This document shows, piece after piece, positions 44,524 to 54,245 of a stretch of 64,000 nucleotides of DNA. A program made the translations under genes and the position numbers. The DNA is from Haloarcula salina. GTDB lineage: Archaea; Halobacteriota; Halobacteria; Halobacteriales; Haloarculaceae. The notes beneath the pieces were generated by a model, which saw only the letters and a program-made list of their open reading frames with translations, was not told the origin of the DNA and made no database searches. The DNA lies in contig NZ_WRXL01000001.1 in the NCBI RefSeq assembly GCF_010119195.1, forward strand, positions 372,001 through 436,000, given 5' to 3'. Positions within the stretch are counted from its first letter, which is position 1. Every line of letters starts with the position of its first letter.

Positions 44524-47500
44524 ATGGTTGAGCGACAGACAGACACAGGGATGTCTGCGGGCGAGGCCGGGCTCGTAGATCCCGCCGACGAGCGGTCGAA
44601 CTGCGGCGTCGGGGTCGTCATGGACCTCGACGGCGACAGCGACCACTGGGTCGTATCGGACGGACTCGAACTCCTCGACAACCTCGAACACCGAGGGACG
44701 ACGGGAGCCGAACAGAACACGGGCGACGGCGCGGGGATCATGCTGCAGATTCCCCACGGATTCTTCGACGACGAACTGGATACCGAGCTTCCGCCCGCCG
44801 GCGAGTACGCCGTCGGAACGCTCTTTCTCCCGAAAGACGACGAGGTCGCGGCCGGGCTGAAGGACCTCGTGGAGACGGAACTCGCCGGCGAGGGTCTCGA
44901 CGTGCTCGAGTGGCGCGACGTGCCCACGGACAACAGCGACCTCGGCGAGACGGCGCTCGAGTCCGAGCCGGACATCGTCCAGTTCTTCGTCACCTCCGCC
45001 GACGGCAAGACGGGCGAAGCCTTCGAGAATCAGCTGTACATCGGCCGGCGCGTCCTCGAGAACACCGTCGAGGACGAGACGCCGGCGGGCCACGAGCGCT
45101 TCTACGTCGTCTCCCTCGCGACCGACGTCGTCGTCTACAAGGGCCTCCTCAAGGCAGAACAGCTCGAAGACTACTACCCGGATCTGACGGACGAGCGGAT
45201 GCGGTCGACGTTCGCGATGGTCCACGCCCGCTTCTCGACGAACACGCTCGGGGCGTGGCACCTCGCGCACCCGTACCGCCGCATCATCCACAACGGCGAG
45301 TTCAACACCATCCAGGGCAACATCAACTGGATGCGCGCCCGCGAGACGGACATCGACAGCGACGAGTTCGAGGGCGACTTAGAGAAGATCAAGCCGATCA
45401 TCGACGACCCGGAGCAGTCCGACACCGCGAGCGTCGACAACGCGCTCGAACTCCTGCTGCAGGGCGGTCGGGACCTCCCGCACGCGCTCCGGATGCTCAT
45501 CCCCGAGGCGTGGCGCGGCGAGATGAACGACGTGACCGGCGACCGGCGCGACTTCTACGACTACCACGCCTCGCTCGTCGAGCCGTGGGACGGGCCGGCG
45601 CTCGTCGCCGCGACCGACGGGGAGCGGATCGGCGCGGTCCTCGACCGCAACGGCCTGCGCCCCTGTCGCTACGACGTGCTCGAAAACAACACGCTCGTGA
45701 TGTCCTCGGAGGCCGGCGCGCTCGACCACGACGCCAGCGAGATCCGCGAGCGCGGCCGTCTCCAGCCGGGACAGTGCTTCCTCGCTGACCCCGAAGAGGG
45801 CCGCGTCATCCCCGATGAGGAAGTGTTCGAGGACATCGCCGACGAGAAGTACGGCGAGTGGGTCGACGAGGAACAGGTCGACATCGACGACGTGGCCGAC
45901 CGCGAGGACACCATGCCCCGCGAGGGCACGTCGGCGCTCCGCAGCCAGCAGGCGATGTACGGCTACACCTACGACGAGGTCGACCACCTCATCGAGCCGA
46001 TGGCCGAGAAGGGCAAGGACCCGGTCGGCTCCATGGGCGACGACACGCCGCTGTCGGTGCTCTCGCAGTTCAACCGCCCGCTGTTCACCTACTTCAAGCA
46101 GCTGTTCGCGCAGGTGACGAACCCGCCGCTGGACTACATCCGCGAGGAACTGGTCACCTCGCTCGAGTCGCGGCTGGGCTTCCAGCGGAACCTCCTCGAC
46201 GAGTCCCAGGACCACGCGCGCCAGCTCGTCCTCGACTCGCCGATTCTGACCGACGAGGAGACGGCGAGCATCAAGGACCTCGACGCGAACGGCATGTCCA
46301 CGAAGGTCGTCGACATCACCTACGAGAAGGGCGGCGACCTCGAAGCGGCCGTCGAGGACGTGCGCGCCGAGGCCGACGCGGCCGCGAGAGAACACGACAT
46401 CATCGTGCTCTCGGACCGCGCGGCGGGCGGCGACCGGGTCCCCATCCCGTCGCTGCTCGCGGTCGGCGGCATCCACCACCACCTCGTCCGCAACGGCCTG
46501 CGAAACCACGTCGGGCTCGTCGTCGAGTCCGGCGACCCGCGGGCCGTCCACCACTTCGCGACGCTGGTCGGCTACGGTGCGGGCGCGGTCAACCCCTACC
46601 TCGCCTACCAGACCATCGAGGACCTCGTGGCCGGGCCCGACGGCGCGGACCTCGAGGAGGCCATCGACGCCTACATCACCGCCGTCGAGGACGGCCTGCT
46701 GAAGACGATGGCCAAGATGGGCATCTCGACCGTCGAGAGCTACCAGGGCGCACAGATCTTCGAGGCCGTCGGCCTCTCCTCTGACTTCATCGCCGAGTAC
46801 TTCGAGGGCACGACCTGCCGCACCGAGGGCATCGGCATCGAGGAGATCGAGGAGGACCTCCACCAGCGCCACGACGTGGCCTGGAGCGAGGAGGAGGAGC
46901 CGGAGATGCAACGCCAGGGCGAGTTCGAGTTCCGCTCGAACGGCATCCACCACCAGTGGAACCCCAACACGGTCGGCAAGATCCAGCAGGCCGTCCGCAT
47001 GGGCGACTACGAGACCTACAAGGAGTTCGCCGAACTCATCAACGACCAGAACGAGCAGCTCCAGACGCTTCGGGGTCTGCTCGAGTTCGACTCCGACCGC
47101 GAGTCCATCCCGGTCGAGGACGTGGAGTCGGTCGAGGACATCGTCGAGCGCTTCGAGACGGCCGCGATGTCGCTCGGGTCCCTCTCGCCCGAGATGCACG
47201 AGAACAACGCCATCGCGATGAACCGTCTCGGCGCGAACGCCAACACCGGCGAGGGCGGCGAACCGCCCGAGCGCTTCGGCACGGAGAAGGAGTGTACGAC
47301 CAAGCAGGTCGCATCCGGCCGCTTCGGCGTCACGTCCGAGTACCTCTCCTCGGCCGACGAACTGCAGATCAAGATGGCCCAGGGCTCCAAGCCCGGCGAG
47401 GGCGGGCACCTTCCCGGCAAGAAGGTCAACGAGATGATCGCGCACGTCCGGTACGCGACGCCGGGCGTCGGCCTCATCTCCCCGCCGCCGCTGCACGACA

Positions 47501-49080
47501 TCTACTCCATCGAGGACCTGAAACAGCTCATTCACGACCTCAAGGCCTCGAACCCGGAGGCCGACATCAACGTCAAGCTGGTCGCCGAGGACGGCATCGG
47601 GACCATCGCGGCCGGCGTCGCCAAGGCCAACGCCGACGTGGTCCACATCTCGGGCCACGACGGCGGGACCGGCGCGTCGCCGAAGACCTCCATCAAGAAC
47701 GCCGGCCTCCCCTGGGAACTGGGCGTCTCGGAGGCCAACCAGATGCTCCGGGCCACCGGCCTGCGCTCGCGCATCAAGGTCACGACCGACGGCGGCATGA
47801 AGACCGGCCGCGACGTGGCCGTCGCCGCGCTGCTCGGTGCCGAGGGGTACACCTTCGGGACCGCCTCGATGGTCACCTCCGGCTGCGTGATGGCCCGGCA
47901 GTGTCACGAGAACACCTGCCCGGTCGGCATCGCCACCCAGAACGAGAACCTCCGCGAGCGCTTCCCCGGCGAGCCACAGCACGTCATCAACTACATGACG
48001 TTCGTGGCCCAGGAGCTCCGGGAAATCATGGCGGAGATCGGCTTCGAGACCATCGACGAGATGATCGGCCGTCCGAGCGTCCTGCGACAGCGCGACGACG
48101 TGAGCCAGCCCAAGGCCCAGAAGCTCGACCTCTCGTCGGTCATCGCGGAGCCGGCCGACAACGACGGCCGCTACAAGCAGCGCGAGCAGACCCACGAGGT
48201 CGACGAACAGCTCGACTGGGACCTCATCGACGCGGCCGAGGGCGCGATAGACGGCGGCGAACCGATCGCCATCGACGCCGAGATCGACAACGTCGACCGG
48301 GCGGTCGGGGCGACGCTCTCGAACCGCATCTCCCGCGCCCACGGCGGCGACGGCCTCGCCGACGACACCATCCGCGTCGACTTCGACGGCACGGCCGGCC
48401 AGTCCTTCGGCGCGTTCCTCGCGGAAGGCGTGACGATGGAACTGACCGGGACGGCCAACGACTACGTCGGCAAGGGCCTGTCGGGCGGGAAGCTGATCCT
48501 GAACACGCCGGACAACGCCCCGTTCGACCCGACGGAGAACATCGTCATCGGCAACGTCGCGCTGTACGGCGCGACCCAGGGCGAGGCCTACGTCAACGGC
48601 ATGGCCGGCGAGCGCTTCGCCGTCCGCAACTCCGGCGTCAAGGGCGTCGTCGAGGGCGTCGGCGACCACGGCTGTGAGTACATGACCGGCGGCGCTATCG
48701 TCGTGCTGGGCGAGACCGGCAAGAACTTCGCGGCCGGGATGTCCGGCGGCGTCGCCTACGTCTACGACCCCGACGGCGAGTTCGCGTCGAAGTGCAACAC
48801 CGGCATGGTGTCGCTCGACGACTCGCTCGAGGGCAAAGACCGCCAGATGATCACCCGCCTCGTCGAGAACCACGCCGCCTACACCGACTCCGACCGCGCG
48901 GCGGAACTCCTCGATGACTGGGACGCCGAACTGGCGAACTTCACGAAGGTGATGCCCGACGCCTACGCCGAGGTCATCGCCGACCGCGACCGCGACGACG
49001 TGCGCAACGAACCGCCGGCGAAGGCCGCGCCGAGCGCCGACGCGACCGAGGCCGACTTCGTGGCCTCCGTCGACGACTGA
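44524..49080 (+). CDS. gltB: Glutamate synthase large subunit, ferredoxin-type
   Basis: 1518 residues, the full class: N-terminal glutaminase (class II amidotransferase) with nucleophile Cys27 in ERSNCGVGVV, central domain, FMN-binding synthase domain, a [3Fe-4S] cluster motif SGCVMARQCHENTCPVG with Cys1121, Cys1127 and Cys1132, and the C-terminal GxGxG beta-helix. It makes two glutamates from glutamine and 2-oxoglutarate. Cys27 must be freed by removing a 26-residue propeptide; Met10 is an alternative start. No gltD small subunit lies next to it, so electrons probably come from reduced ferredoxin. The gene has a possible operator pair upstream. Confidence 0.97.
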   Translation: MVERQTDTGMSAGEAGLVDPADERSNCGVGVVMDLDGDSDHWVVSDGLELLDNLEHRGTTGAEQNTGDGAGIMLQIPHGFFDDELDTELPPAGEYAVGTLFLPKDDEVAAGLKDLVETELAGEGLDVLEWRDVPTDNSDLGETALESEPDIVQFFVTSADGKTGEAFENQLYIGRRVLENTVEDETPAGHERFYVVSLATDVVVYKGLLKAEQLEDYYPDLTDERMRSTFAMVHARFSTNTLGAWHLAHPYRRIIHNGEFNTIQGNINWMRARETDIDSDEFEGDLEKIKPIIDDPEQSDTASVDNALELLLQGGRDLPHALRMLIPEAWRGEMNDVTGDRRDFYDYHASLVEPWDGPALVAATDGERIGAVLDRNGLRPCRYDVLENNTLVMSSEAGALDHDASEIRERGRLQPGQCFLADPEEGRVIPDEEVFEDIADEKYGEWVDEEQVDIDDVADREDTMPREGTSALRSQQAMYGYTYDEVDHLIEPMAEKGKDPVGSMGDDTPLSVLSQFNRPLFTYFKQLFAQVTNPPLDYIREELVTSLESRLGFQRNLLDESQDHARQLVLDSPILTDEETASIKDLDANGMSTKVVDITYEKGGDLEAAVEDVRAEADAAAREHDIIVLSDRAAGGDRVPIPSLLAVGGIHHHLVRNGLRNHVGLVVESGDPRAVHHFATLVGYGAGAVNPYLAYQTIEDLVAGPDGADLEEAIDAYITAVEDGLLKTMAKMGISTVESYQGAQIFEAVGLSSDFIAEYFEGTTCRTEGIGIEEIEEDLHQRHDVAWSEEEEPEMQRQGEFEFRSNGIHHQWNPNTVGKIQQAVRMGDYETYKEFAELINDQNEQLQTLRGLLEFDSDRESIPVEDVESVEDIVERFETAAMSLGSLSPEMHENNAIAMNRLGANANTGEGGEPPERFGTEKECTTKQVASGRFGVTSEYLSSADELQIKMAQGSKPGEGGHLPGKKVNEMIAHVRYATPGVGLISPPPLHDIYSIEDLKQLIHDLKASNPEADINVKLVAEDGIGTIAAGVAKANADVVHISGHDGGTGASPKTSIKNAGLPWELGVSEANQMLRATGLRSRIKVTTDGGMKTGRDVAVAALLGAEGYTFGTASMVTSGCVMARQCHENTCPVGIATQNENLRERFPGEPQHVINYMTFVAQELREIMAEIGFETIDEMIGRPSVLRQRDDVSQPKAQKLDLSSVIAEPADNDGRYKQREQTHEVDEQLDWDLIDAAEGAIDGGEPIAIDAEIDNVDRAVGATLSNRISRAHGGDGLADDTIRVDFDGTAGQSFGAFLAEGVTMELTGTANDYVGKGLSGGKLILNTPDNAPFDPTENIVIGNVALYGATQGEAYVNGMAGERFAVRNSGVKGVVEGVGDHGCEYMTGGAIVVLGETGKNFAAGMSGGVAYVYDPDGEFASKCNTGMVSLDDSLEGKDRQMITRLVENHAAYTDSDRAAELLDDWDAELANFTKVMPDAYAEVIADRDRDDVRNEPPAKAAPSADATEADFVASVDD

Positions 49081-49100
49081 CCGGACGCGCGGTCGCCCCC

Positions 49101-49115
49101 GTCGGCCCGTTTTTT
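49101..49115 (+). terminator. T-tract terminator of gltB
   Basis: GTCGGCCCG followed by six T residues (49110-49115), 21 nt after the stop. T-rich ends after GC-rich sequence are typical archaeal terminators, consistent with the aCPSF1 pathway. Confidence 0.5.
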
Positions 49116-49139
49116 GTCGCTGCCGCTCCAGGCGTCGGT

Positions 49140-50120
49140 ATGGACAGCGCCCTCGTCATCGGCGGCACCAGATTCATCGGACGACACGCCGTCACCGAGT
49201 TCCGCGAGGCCGGCTACGACGTGGCGATGCTCAACCGCGGCCGCCGCGAGAACCCCTTCGGCGACGGGGTCGAGCACGTGACCGGCGACCGGCGCGACCG
49301 GGACGCACTCGAAACCGCCCGCGAGCGGATCGATCCCGACGCCGTCGTCGACTGCGTCGCGTACTTCCCCGAGGACGTGGCGACGGCGACGGACGTGTTC
49401 GCCGACGCGGACGCCTACGTCTACGTCTCCAGCGGCGCGGCCTACGGCGAAGAGCGGGTGCCGAAACGGGAGGGCCAGACCGCGCTGGAACCGTGCGACG
49501 ACGAGCAGGCCACAACGGACAGCGCGGCGACCTACGGCCCGCGCAAGGCCGAGGGCGACCGGGAGGTGTTCGCCGCGGCCGAGGACGGCGTCCGCGCGAT
49601 GAGCGTCCGGCCCACCGTGGTCTACGGGCCCCACGACTACACCGAGCGCTTCGCCTACTGGGTGGACCGAGTCGCCGTGCGAGACCGGATCGTCGTCCCC
49701 AGCGACGGCCTCAGCCTCTGGCAGATGGCGTACGTCGAGGACGTCGCGACCGCACTCCGGATCGTCGCCGAGCGCGGCGAGGCCGGCGAGGCGTACAACG
49801 TCGGGGACGAGCACGCGCCGATGCTCACCCAGTGGGTCGACCTGCTCGCCGAGACCTGCGAGACCGGCGTCGAGCAGATCGGCGCGACGGCGCGCGACCT
49901 CGCTCGCGAGGGACTGGAGCCCCAGGACTTCCCGATGTACCGCGCCACGCCCCACGTCCTCAGCGTCGAGAAGCTCCGGTCGCTGGGCTGGTCCTCGACG
50001 CCTCACCGGGTCGGGCTCCAGCGGACCGTCACCGAGCACCGTGAGAACGGCCGTACCGGACGGAAGTACGGCCCGGACCGCGACACCGAGACGGCGGTCA
50101 TCGAGCGCGTCACGGAGTGA
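49140..50120 (+). CDS. NAD-dependent epimerase/dehydratase (extended SDR)
   Basis: 326 residues. ALVIGGTRFIGRHAVTEF (GGTRFIG in the usual place of GxxGxxG) near residue 4, VSSGAAYGE near 100, YGPRKAEGDREVF (YxxxK) near 137, RPTVVYGPHDYTERFAYW and the C-terminal NVGDEHAPMLTQW. The GGTRFIG form belongs to the atypical extended SDRs of the NAD-epimerase/RNA-binding branch. Substrate, probably a sugar nucleotide or reduced metabolite, cannot be told. It follows gltB but after a terminator, so a separate transcript is likely. Confidence 0.88.
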   Translation: MDSALVIGGTRFIGRHAVTEFREAGYDVAMLNRGRRENPFGDGVEHVTGDRRDRDALETARERIDPDAVVDCVAYFPEDVATATDVFADADAYVYVSSGAAYGEERVPKREGQTALEPCDDEQATTDSAATYGPRKAEGDREVFAAAEDGVRAMSVRPTVVYGPHDYTERFAYWVDRVAVRDRIVVPSDGLSLWQMAYVEDVATALRIVAERGEAGEAYNVGDEHAPMLTQWVDLLAETCETGVEQIGATARDLAREGLEPQDFPMYRATPHVLSVEKLRSLGWSSTPHRVGLQRTVTEHRENGRTGRKYGPDRDTETAVIERVTE

Positions 50121-50144
50121 GACACTCCGGTCGAGGGCCCCGAG

Positions 50145-51212
50145 TCACGGCGAGCGAAGCGTCGTGTGCTTGACCTCGTAATCTTCGAGGAAGGCCCCGT
50201 ACCCGCCGACGGAGAGGCGCTCCTGGCCGGTGTCGACGACCAGCGAGTTCTCGAACCCGAAGTCGCTGTCGCCCGGTTCGACGAGGTTCTGCCGGACCGA
50301 GACCACCTCGCCGGTCAGCATCTCGAACGAGCGGTCCGAGCCCGTGGGCCGCGCGTACAGTTCGGCGACGAACCGCTCGCCGGTCCGCCCCAAGAGCGTC
50401 GCCGTGAGCACGACGTGACGGAACATGTCGTAGCTGACCGGGAGCGCCGGCGGGCGCGACACCAGGGCCTCCTCGCCGATCGGCCAGTAGTTGCCCAGGT
50501 AGGAACCCACGAGGACGGACGCGACCGCCTCCTGCGTGAAGGTGATCGCCCGCGTCTCGTCGTGGTCCCAGCCGAGCGTCGACGCCGGGGAGACGAGGCC
50601 GCGCCGCTGGTCCGTGGCGAGCATCGAAGGTGCGCCGTCGAGACCGATGCGGACGACGTTCGCGATCCCGTCGAGAGCCGGCGCGGACGCGGGGTCGTAA
50701 TCGGAGAGGGACAGCAAGACGAGGACGCCGCGCCGACGCGCGCGACGGAGGCTGTCCCGGATGTCGGGCACTCGACTGGCCGGCAGTTGGAGGACGACCT
50801 CGCTCTCGGCGGCGTCGATGTGGCGCTCCAGGCGCTTGACGATGGTCGGTCGGGACTTGACGACCTCGAACGTGTCGTCGCCCTCGTCGCCGGCGTTGTA
50901 CCGGGCTTCGACCGCGGTTTCCAGCGTGTCGAGTTCCCGTTTCAGTTCGCCGAAGGCCTCCGAGGGTGGGGCGGCGCGAACGACCGTCGGCGTCCGGTGG
51001 TCGTCGACGGTGACGAAGCCGTCGGCGGCCAGACCGTCGCAGATGTCGTAGACGTAGCTCTTGGAGACGCCGGCGGCGCGCGCGACGGTGCTCGCCGTCG
51101 CCGGCCCCCGCTCGACCACCGCGAGGTACGTCTCGGCCTCCTTCTCGGAGAGTCCGTACTGCGTGAGGGCGTCGCGAACGGGTTCCGCGGACTGCTGTGT
51201 CGTGTCGGACAT
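50145..51212 (-). CDS. TrmB-family transcriptional regulator
   Basis: 355 residues. N-terminal winged helix (QYGLSEKEAETYLAVVERG ... VSKSYVYDICDGLAADGFV, about 19-70), a coiled linker (AFGELKRELDTLETAVEARY), then a sugar-binding domain (about 110-350) with RPTIVKRLERHIDAAESEVVLQLP. TrmB proteins switch sugar uptake and use genes in response to sugars. It lies downstream of, and on the same strand as, a secreted beta-glucosidase, so control of beta-glucoside use is a good inference. It has its own promoter (TATA 51280-51287) with a palindrome ACCACAGGTGGT between box and gene. Confidence 0.9.
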   Translation of the reverse strand: MSDTTQQSAEPVRDALTQYGLSEKEAETYLAVVERGPATASTVARAAGVSKSYVYDICDGLAADGFVTVDDHRTPTVVRAAPPSEAFGELKRELDTLETAVEARYNAGDEGDDTFEVVKSRPTIVKRLERHIDAAESEVVLQLPASRVPDIRDSLRRARRRGVLVLLSLSDYDPASAPALDGIANVVRIGLDGAPSMLATDQRRGLVSPASTLGWDHDETRAITFTQEAVASVLVGSYLGNYWPIGEEALVSRPPALPVSYDMFRHVVLTATLLGRTGERFVAELYARPTGSDRSFEMLTGEVVSVRQNLVEPGDSDFGFENSLVVDTGQERLSVGGYGAFLEDYEVKHTTLRSP

Positions 51213-51256
51213 GGGTAGTCGGCCTGACGGCGGTCCAGGCCGCCGCCGGCCATGCT

Positions 51257-51268
51257 ACCACAGGTGGT
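51257..51268. promoter_or_regulatory. Palindrome in the TrmB promoter region
   Basis: ACCACAGGTGGT, ACCAC and GTGGT arms with a 2-nt centre, 12-23 nt downstream of the TATA box (51280-51287) and about 45 nt before the TrmB ATG. It sits where a repressor would block initiation, which suggests autoregulation or control by a paralogue. Confidence 0.4.
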
Positions 51269-51279
51269 GTCACCGGAAG

Positions 51280-51287
51280 TATATAAT
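51280..51287 (-). promoter_or_regulatory. TATA box of the TrmB gene
   Basis: ATTATATA on the minus strand, about 70 nt before the ATG, so TrmB has a leader of about 45 nt that contains the palindrome. Confidence 0.5.
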
Positions 51288-51316
51288 AGTTCGTCAGGGC
51301 AGACAGCGACCGCCCG

Positions 51317-53902
51317 TCAGGACGTTCGCCTGACCTCGTCCAGCAGGTCGACGACGTCGTCCATCGTCGGGTCGCGGCGCTCGTCGTTCCCGCCACCGTT
51401 GCCCTGGTTCCCATCAGCGGCTTCGTCGCTGCGGCCCGGCCCGTCGCCCGCGTCGGTCTCGCGGCCGGGGACCGGATCGGGATCGGTGATGCTGGCGGTG
51501 TTCTTGACGGTGAGCGTGGCCGTCGGGCCGTCCTGGCCGACGGTGAGTTCGTATTCAGCGGCCTCGACGGCCTTGGGTGCCAGCGCGAGGACGTTTCCGG
51601 GCACGACCTCCAGGGCGGTCAGGTCCGCGGTCACGTCGACCGTCGTCGTCTCGCCGGCGTCGAGTGCCACGCGCTCGTAGCCGAGCAGTCGCCGCCGGGG
51701 CTGGAGCACCGACCCGTAGGACTGGGTGTTGAACACCTCGACGACGTGCTCGCCCGCCCGGTCGCCGGCGTTCGTCACCTCGACGCTGACGGTCACCTCG
51801 GACTTGTTCGCCGGGTTCCCGACGGTCGGCGGGGTGACCGAGACGGAGCCGTACTCGAAGGACGTGTAGGACAGGCCGTGGCCGAACTCGAACAGCGCCG
51901 TGTTGTCGGTCCCGCCCGTGGAGGTCGGCTCGTAGCGGTTGTACTGGACCGGCGTCGTCCCGACGTTGTCCGGCCAGCTGAAGGCGAGCTTGCCCGACGG
52001 ATTGTAGTTTCCGACGAGGGTATCCGCGATGGCGACGCCGCCGTCGCTGCCGGGCTGGCCGGCGAACAGGGCGGCGTCGAGCTGGTCGAAGGTGTCGGGC
52101 GAGCCCCGCGGCGACCCGGCGAGGAACACGCCGACGATGGGCGTCGCGTCGTCGGCCGCCTCCGTGACCGTCGCGAGGAGGTCCTGCTGGGCCTCGTCCA
52201 GCACCAGTTCGTCGCGGTCGCCGAAGCCCTCGTTGTGCGTCCCTTCGCCGAGGACGACGACGACGGCGTCGGCGTCCGGGGCGGCGGACTCGACCTGCGA
52301 GCGCTGTTCGTCGGTGAAGTCGAAGTTGCCGTTCTCGTCGCTCTGCTGGTTCTCGCCGTCGCCCTGGCCGGCGTACCAGGTGGTGTTTTCGTACGTGGTC
52401 GGGACGTGCGTGAGGCTGCCGACGCGGGACTGGAGTTCGTCGACGAGCAGGTTCTGTCGCGGGTACGGCCCGCCGGCGCTCGCGCCCTGCCAGCCGAGCG
52501 TCCAGCCGCCGTGTTGCATCAGCGCCCGCGTGTTGTTGCCGTCGCCGTCGACGCCCGGCCCGGTCAGGAGGACGTTCTCGTCGCCCGAGAGCGGGAGCGT
52601 CTCCTCGGCGTTTTTCAGCAACACCAGCGACTCCTTGGCCATGGTCTCGGAGGCGTCCTGTGCGCCGCCCAGCACGTTCCCGATGCGGCCCTCGTCTACC
52701 GTCGGTGACTCGAACAGCCCCAGGTCGACCTTCAGTTCGAGCACGCGGCGGACGGCCTCGTCGATGCGTTCCATCGGGATCTCGCCGTCTTCGACGAGAC
52801 TGACTACGGTGTCGATAAACTGCACCGGCCCGGGCGCGCTGCCGCCGTTGCCGATCATGTACATGTCGACGCCGGCGTTGATCGCCAGCTTCGTCGCCGT
52901 CCGGAAGTCAGGCGCGTAGTCGTGGTTCGTGAGCATCCGGTTCAGGTCGTCCCAGTCGGAGACGACCAGTCCCTCGAAGCCGTACGTCTCCCGGAGGAGC
53001 GTCGTCAGCAGCCACTCGGAGGCGTGGGCCGGGACGCCGTTGATCGCGCCGCTGTTGACCATCACCGTACCGGGTTCGGCTTCCAGGGCCTCGCGGTACG
53101 GCGGCAGGATGTTCGTCCGGAGGTCGCGAAGCGAGGTCGAGGCCGGCGCGCGGTCGTTGCCGTTGTTCGGGATCGAGTACGCCGCGAAGTGTTTGACGCA
53201 GGCCGCCAGCCGGTCGTCGTCTTCCAGCCCTCGCGCCCGCGCTCGCGAGAAGTCGCCCTCCAGCTTGGGGTCCTCGCTGATGCCCTCGAAGAACCGCCCC
53301 CAGCGAGGGTCCCGCTGGAGGTCGGTGGTCGGCGCGAACGTCCAGTGAGCCCCCATCGACGCCGTCGCGTCGCTGGTGTGGCGCTCGGCCTCCTCGACGA
53401 GGTCCAGGTCACGCGTCGCGCCCATGTTCAGCCGCTGGGGGAACACCGTCGCGCCCTCCAGCAGGCCGTTGCCGTGCGTCGCGTCGACGCCGTACAGGAA
53501 CGGGATGGCGTGTTCGGTGTTGTCGAGGTTGTACTGCTGTAAGGCGTTGATCCCCTGGACGACACTGTCGGCGTCGAAACTGGGCGGTGCCGCGCCTCCC
53601 GAGAGAATCGAGCCGACGCCCAGTTCGCTGAAGTACTCGCCGACGGTGTCGACGCCGAAGCTGTCGGGGACGTTCGACTCCTCCGGCTCCGGTTCGAAGG
53701 AGCTGATGGCGACCTGTGTCATCTGGCCCGCCTTCTGTTCCAGCGTCAACTCCGAGAGGAGCGCGTCCACGTCGCCCTGGGCCGCGGCCGTCCCGAGACC
53801 TGCCCCGGCGGCTACCGTCGCCGTGGCCGCGCCGGTCGCTTTCAGGAACGTCCGTCGATACGTCCGCAAGCCGTCGTCGGATACCGTGTGGTCATCAGAC
53901 AT
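51317..53902 (-). CDS. Tat-secreted glycoside hydrolase family 3 beta-glucosidase
   Basis: 861 residues. Signal LRTYRRTFLKATGAATATV ending in GTAAAQ-GD, a cleaved Tat signal. GH3 N-terminal barrel: LTLEQKAGQMTQVA, GVDATHGNGLLEG, KHFAAYSIPNNGNDR, and the nucleophile Asp in GLVVSDWDDLNR near residue 315; then the GH3 C-terminal sandwich (VVVVLGEGTHNEGFGDRDELVL), an FnIII-like domain (EVTVSVEVTNAGDRAGEHVVEVF), and a 60-residue polar acidic tail. It splits terminal beta-D-glucosides outside the cell. The ATG at 53902 is favoured by a TATA box (53924-53931); an in-frame start five codons upstream is possible. Gene is followed by a TrmB regulator. Confidence 0.92.
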   Translation of the reverse strand: MSDDHTVSDDGLRTYRRTFLKATGAATATVAAGAGLGTAAAQGDVDALLSELTLEQKAGQMTQVAISSFEPEPEESNVPDSFGVDTVGEYFSELGVGSILSGGAAPPSFDADSVVQGINALQQYNLDNTEHAIPFLYGVDATHGNGLLEGATVFPQRLNMGATRDLDLVEEAERHTSDATASMGAHWTFAPTTDLQRDPRWGRFFEGISEDPKLEGDFSRARARGLEDDDRLAACVKHFAAYSIPNNGNDRAPASTSLRDLRTNILPPYREALEAEPGTVMVNSGAINGVPAHASEWLLTTLLRETYGFEGLVVSDWDDLNRMLTNHDYAPDFRTATKLAINAGVDMYMIGNGGSAPGPVQFIDTVVSLVEDGEIPMERIDEAVRRVLELKVDLGLFESPTVDEGRIGNVLGGAQDASETMAKESLVLLKNAEETLPLSGDENVLLTGPGVDGDGNNTRALMQHGGWTLGWQGASAGGPYPRQNLLVDELQSRVGSLTHVPTTYENTTWYAGQGDGENQQSDENGNFDFTDEQRSQVESAAPDADAVVVVLGEGTHNEGFGDRDELVLDEAQQDLLATVTEAADDATPIVGVFLAGSPRGSPDTFDQLDAALFAGQPGSDGGVAIADTLVGNYNPSGKLAFSWPDNVGTTPVQYNRYEPTSTGGTDNTALFEFGHGLSYTSFEYGSVSVTPPTVGNPANKSEVTVSVEVTNAGDRAGEHVVEVFNTQSYGSVLQPRRRLLGYERVALDAGETTTVDVTADLTALEVVPGNVLALAPKAVEAAEYELTVGQDGPTATLTVKNTASITDPDPVPGRETDAGDGPGRSDEAADGNQGNGGGNDERRDPTMDDVVDLLDEVRRTS

Positions 53903-53923
53903 GACAGACAGACACAAACTCGG

Positions 53924-53931
53924 TTATTAAT
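53924..53931 (-). promoter_or_regulatory. TATA box of the GH3 gene
   Basis: ATTAATAA on the minus strand, centred 26 nt before the ATG at 53902, inside the larger palindromic run TTATTAATAA. Confidence 0.5.
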
Positions 53932-54212
53932 AATTATTTGTGGAAAAGAAGTGTGGAATCGTTGCTAGCACATTTGTTCCGTCACCCGAACTGACCGGGA
54001 GTCGCTGCCAGGCAGCTGTCGCATCCCGACGTGGCGCGCGCGACGCCCTCAGAAACTATCAGTCAGAACATCATCAACGATACACCTCAGATTCATTATC
54101 TGTAAGGCTATCTATATCAGGCACCCATGACTGGCCACCATCACCTTACAGCTGAGATATTACGGCATCGAAGGTGACACAGATACCGGAAAAAGTACGA
54201 TCTGACACATAG

Positions 54213-54220
54213 ATATAAAT
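54213..54220 (+). promoter_or_regulatory. TATA box of the small secreted protein
   Basis: ATATAAAT centred about 30 nt before the ATG at 54246. It overlaps an earlier in-frame ATG at 54219, so that earlier codon cannot be the start. Confidence 0.6.
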
Positions 54221-54245
54221 GTCATCATCCAATCTTGTCGGTCGC

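Larger units (their letters stand above)
53903..54245. other. 343-nt divergent intergenic region, AT-rich
   Basis: Between GH3 (minus) and the small secreted protein (plus). Both TATA boxes lie at its ends. In the middle is an inverted repeat CTGTAAGG (54100-54107) and CCTTACAG (54144-54151), 8-nt perfect arms 36 nt apart, which could be two operator halves or a stem. No ORF here is convincing. Confidence 0.45.

Noticed and set aside
45379-48873. A 1164-codon open frame antisense to gltB
   Set aside because: It is the mirror of a well-conserved gene; such long antisense frames are expected from GC-rich third positions, and its product is Val/Arg/Asp-rich low-complexity sequence.
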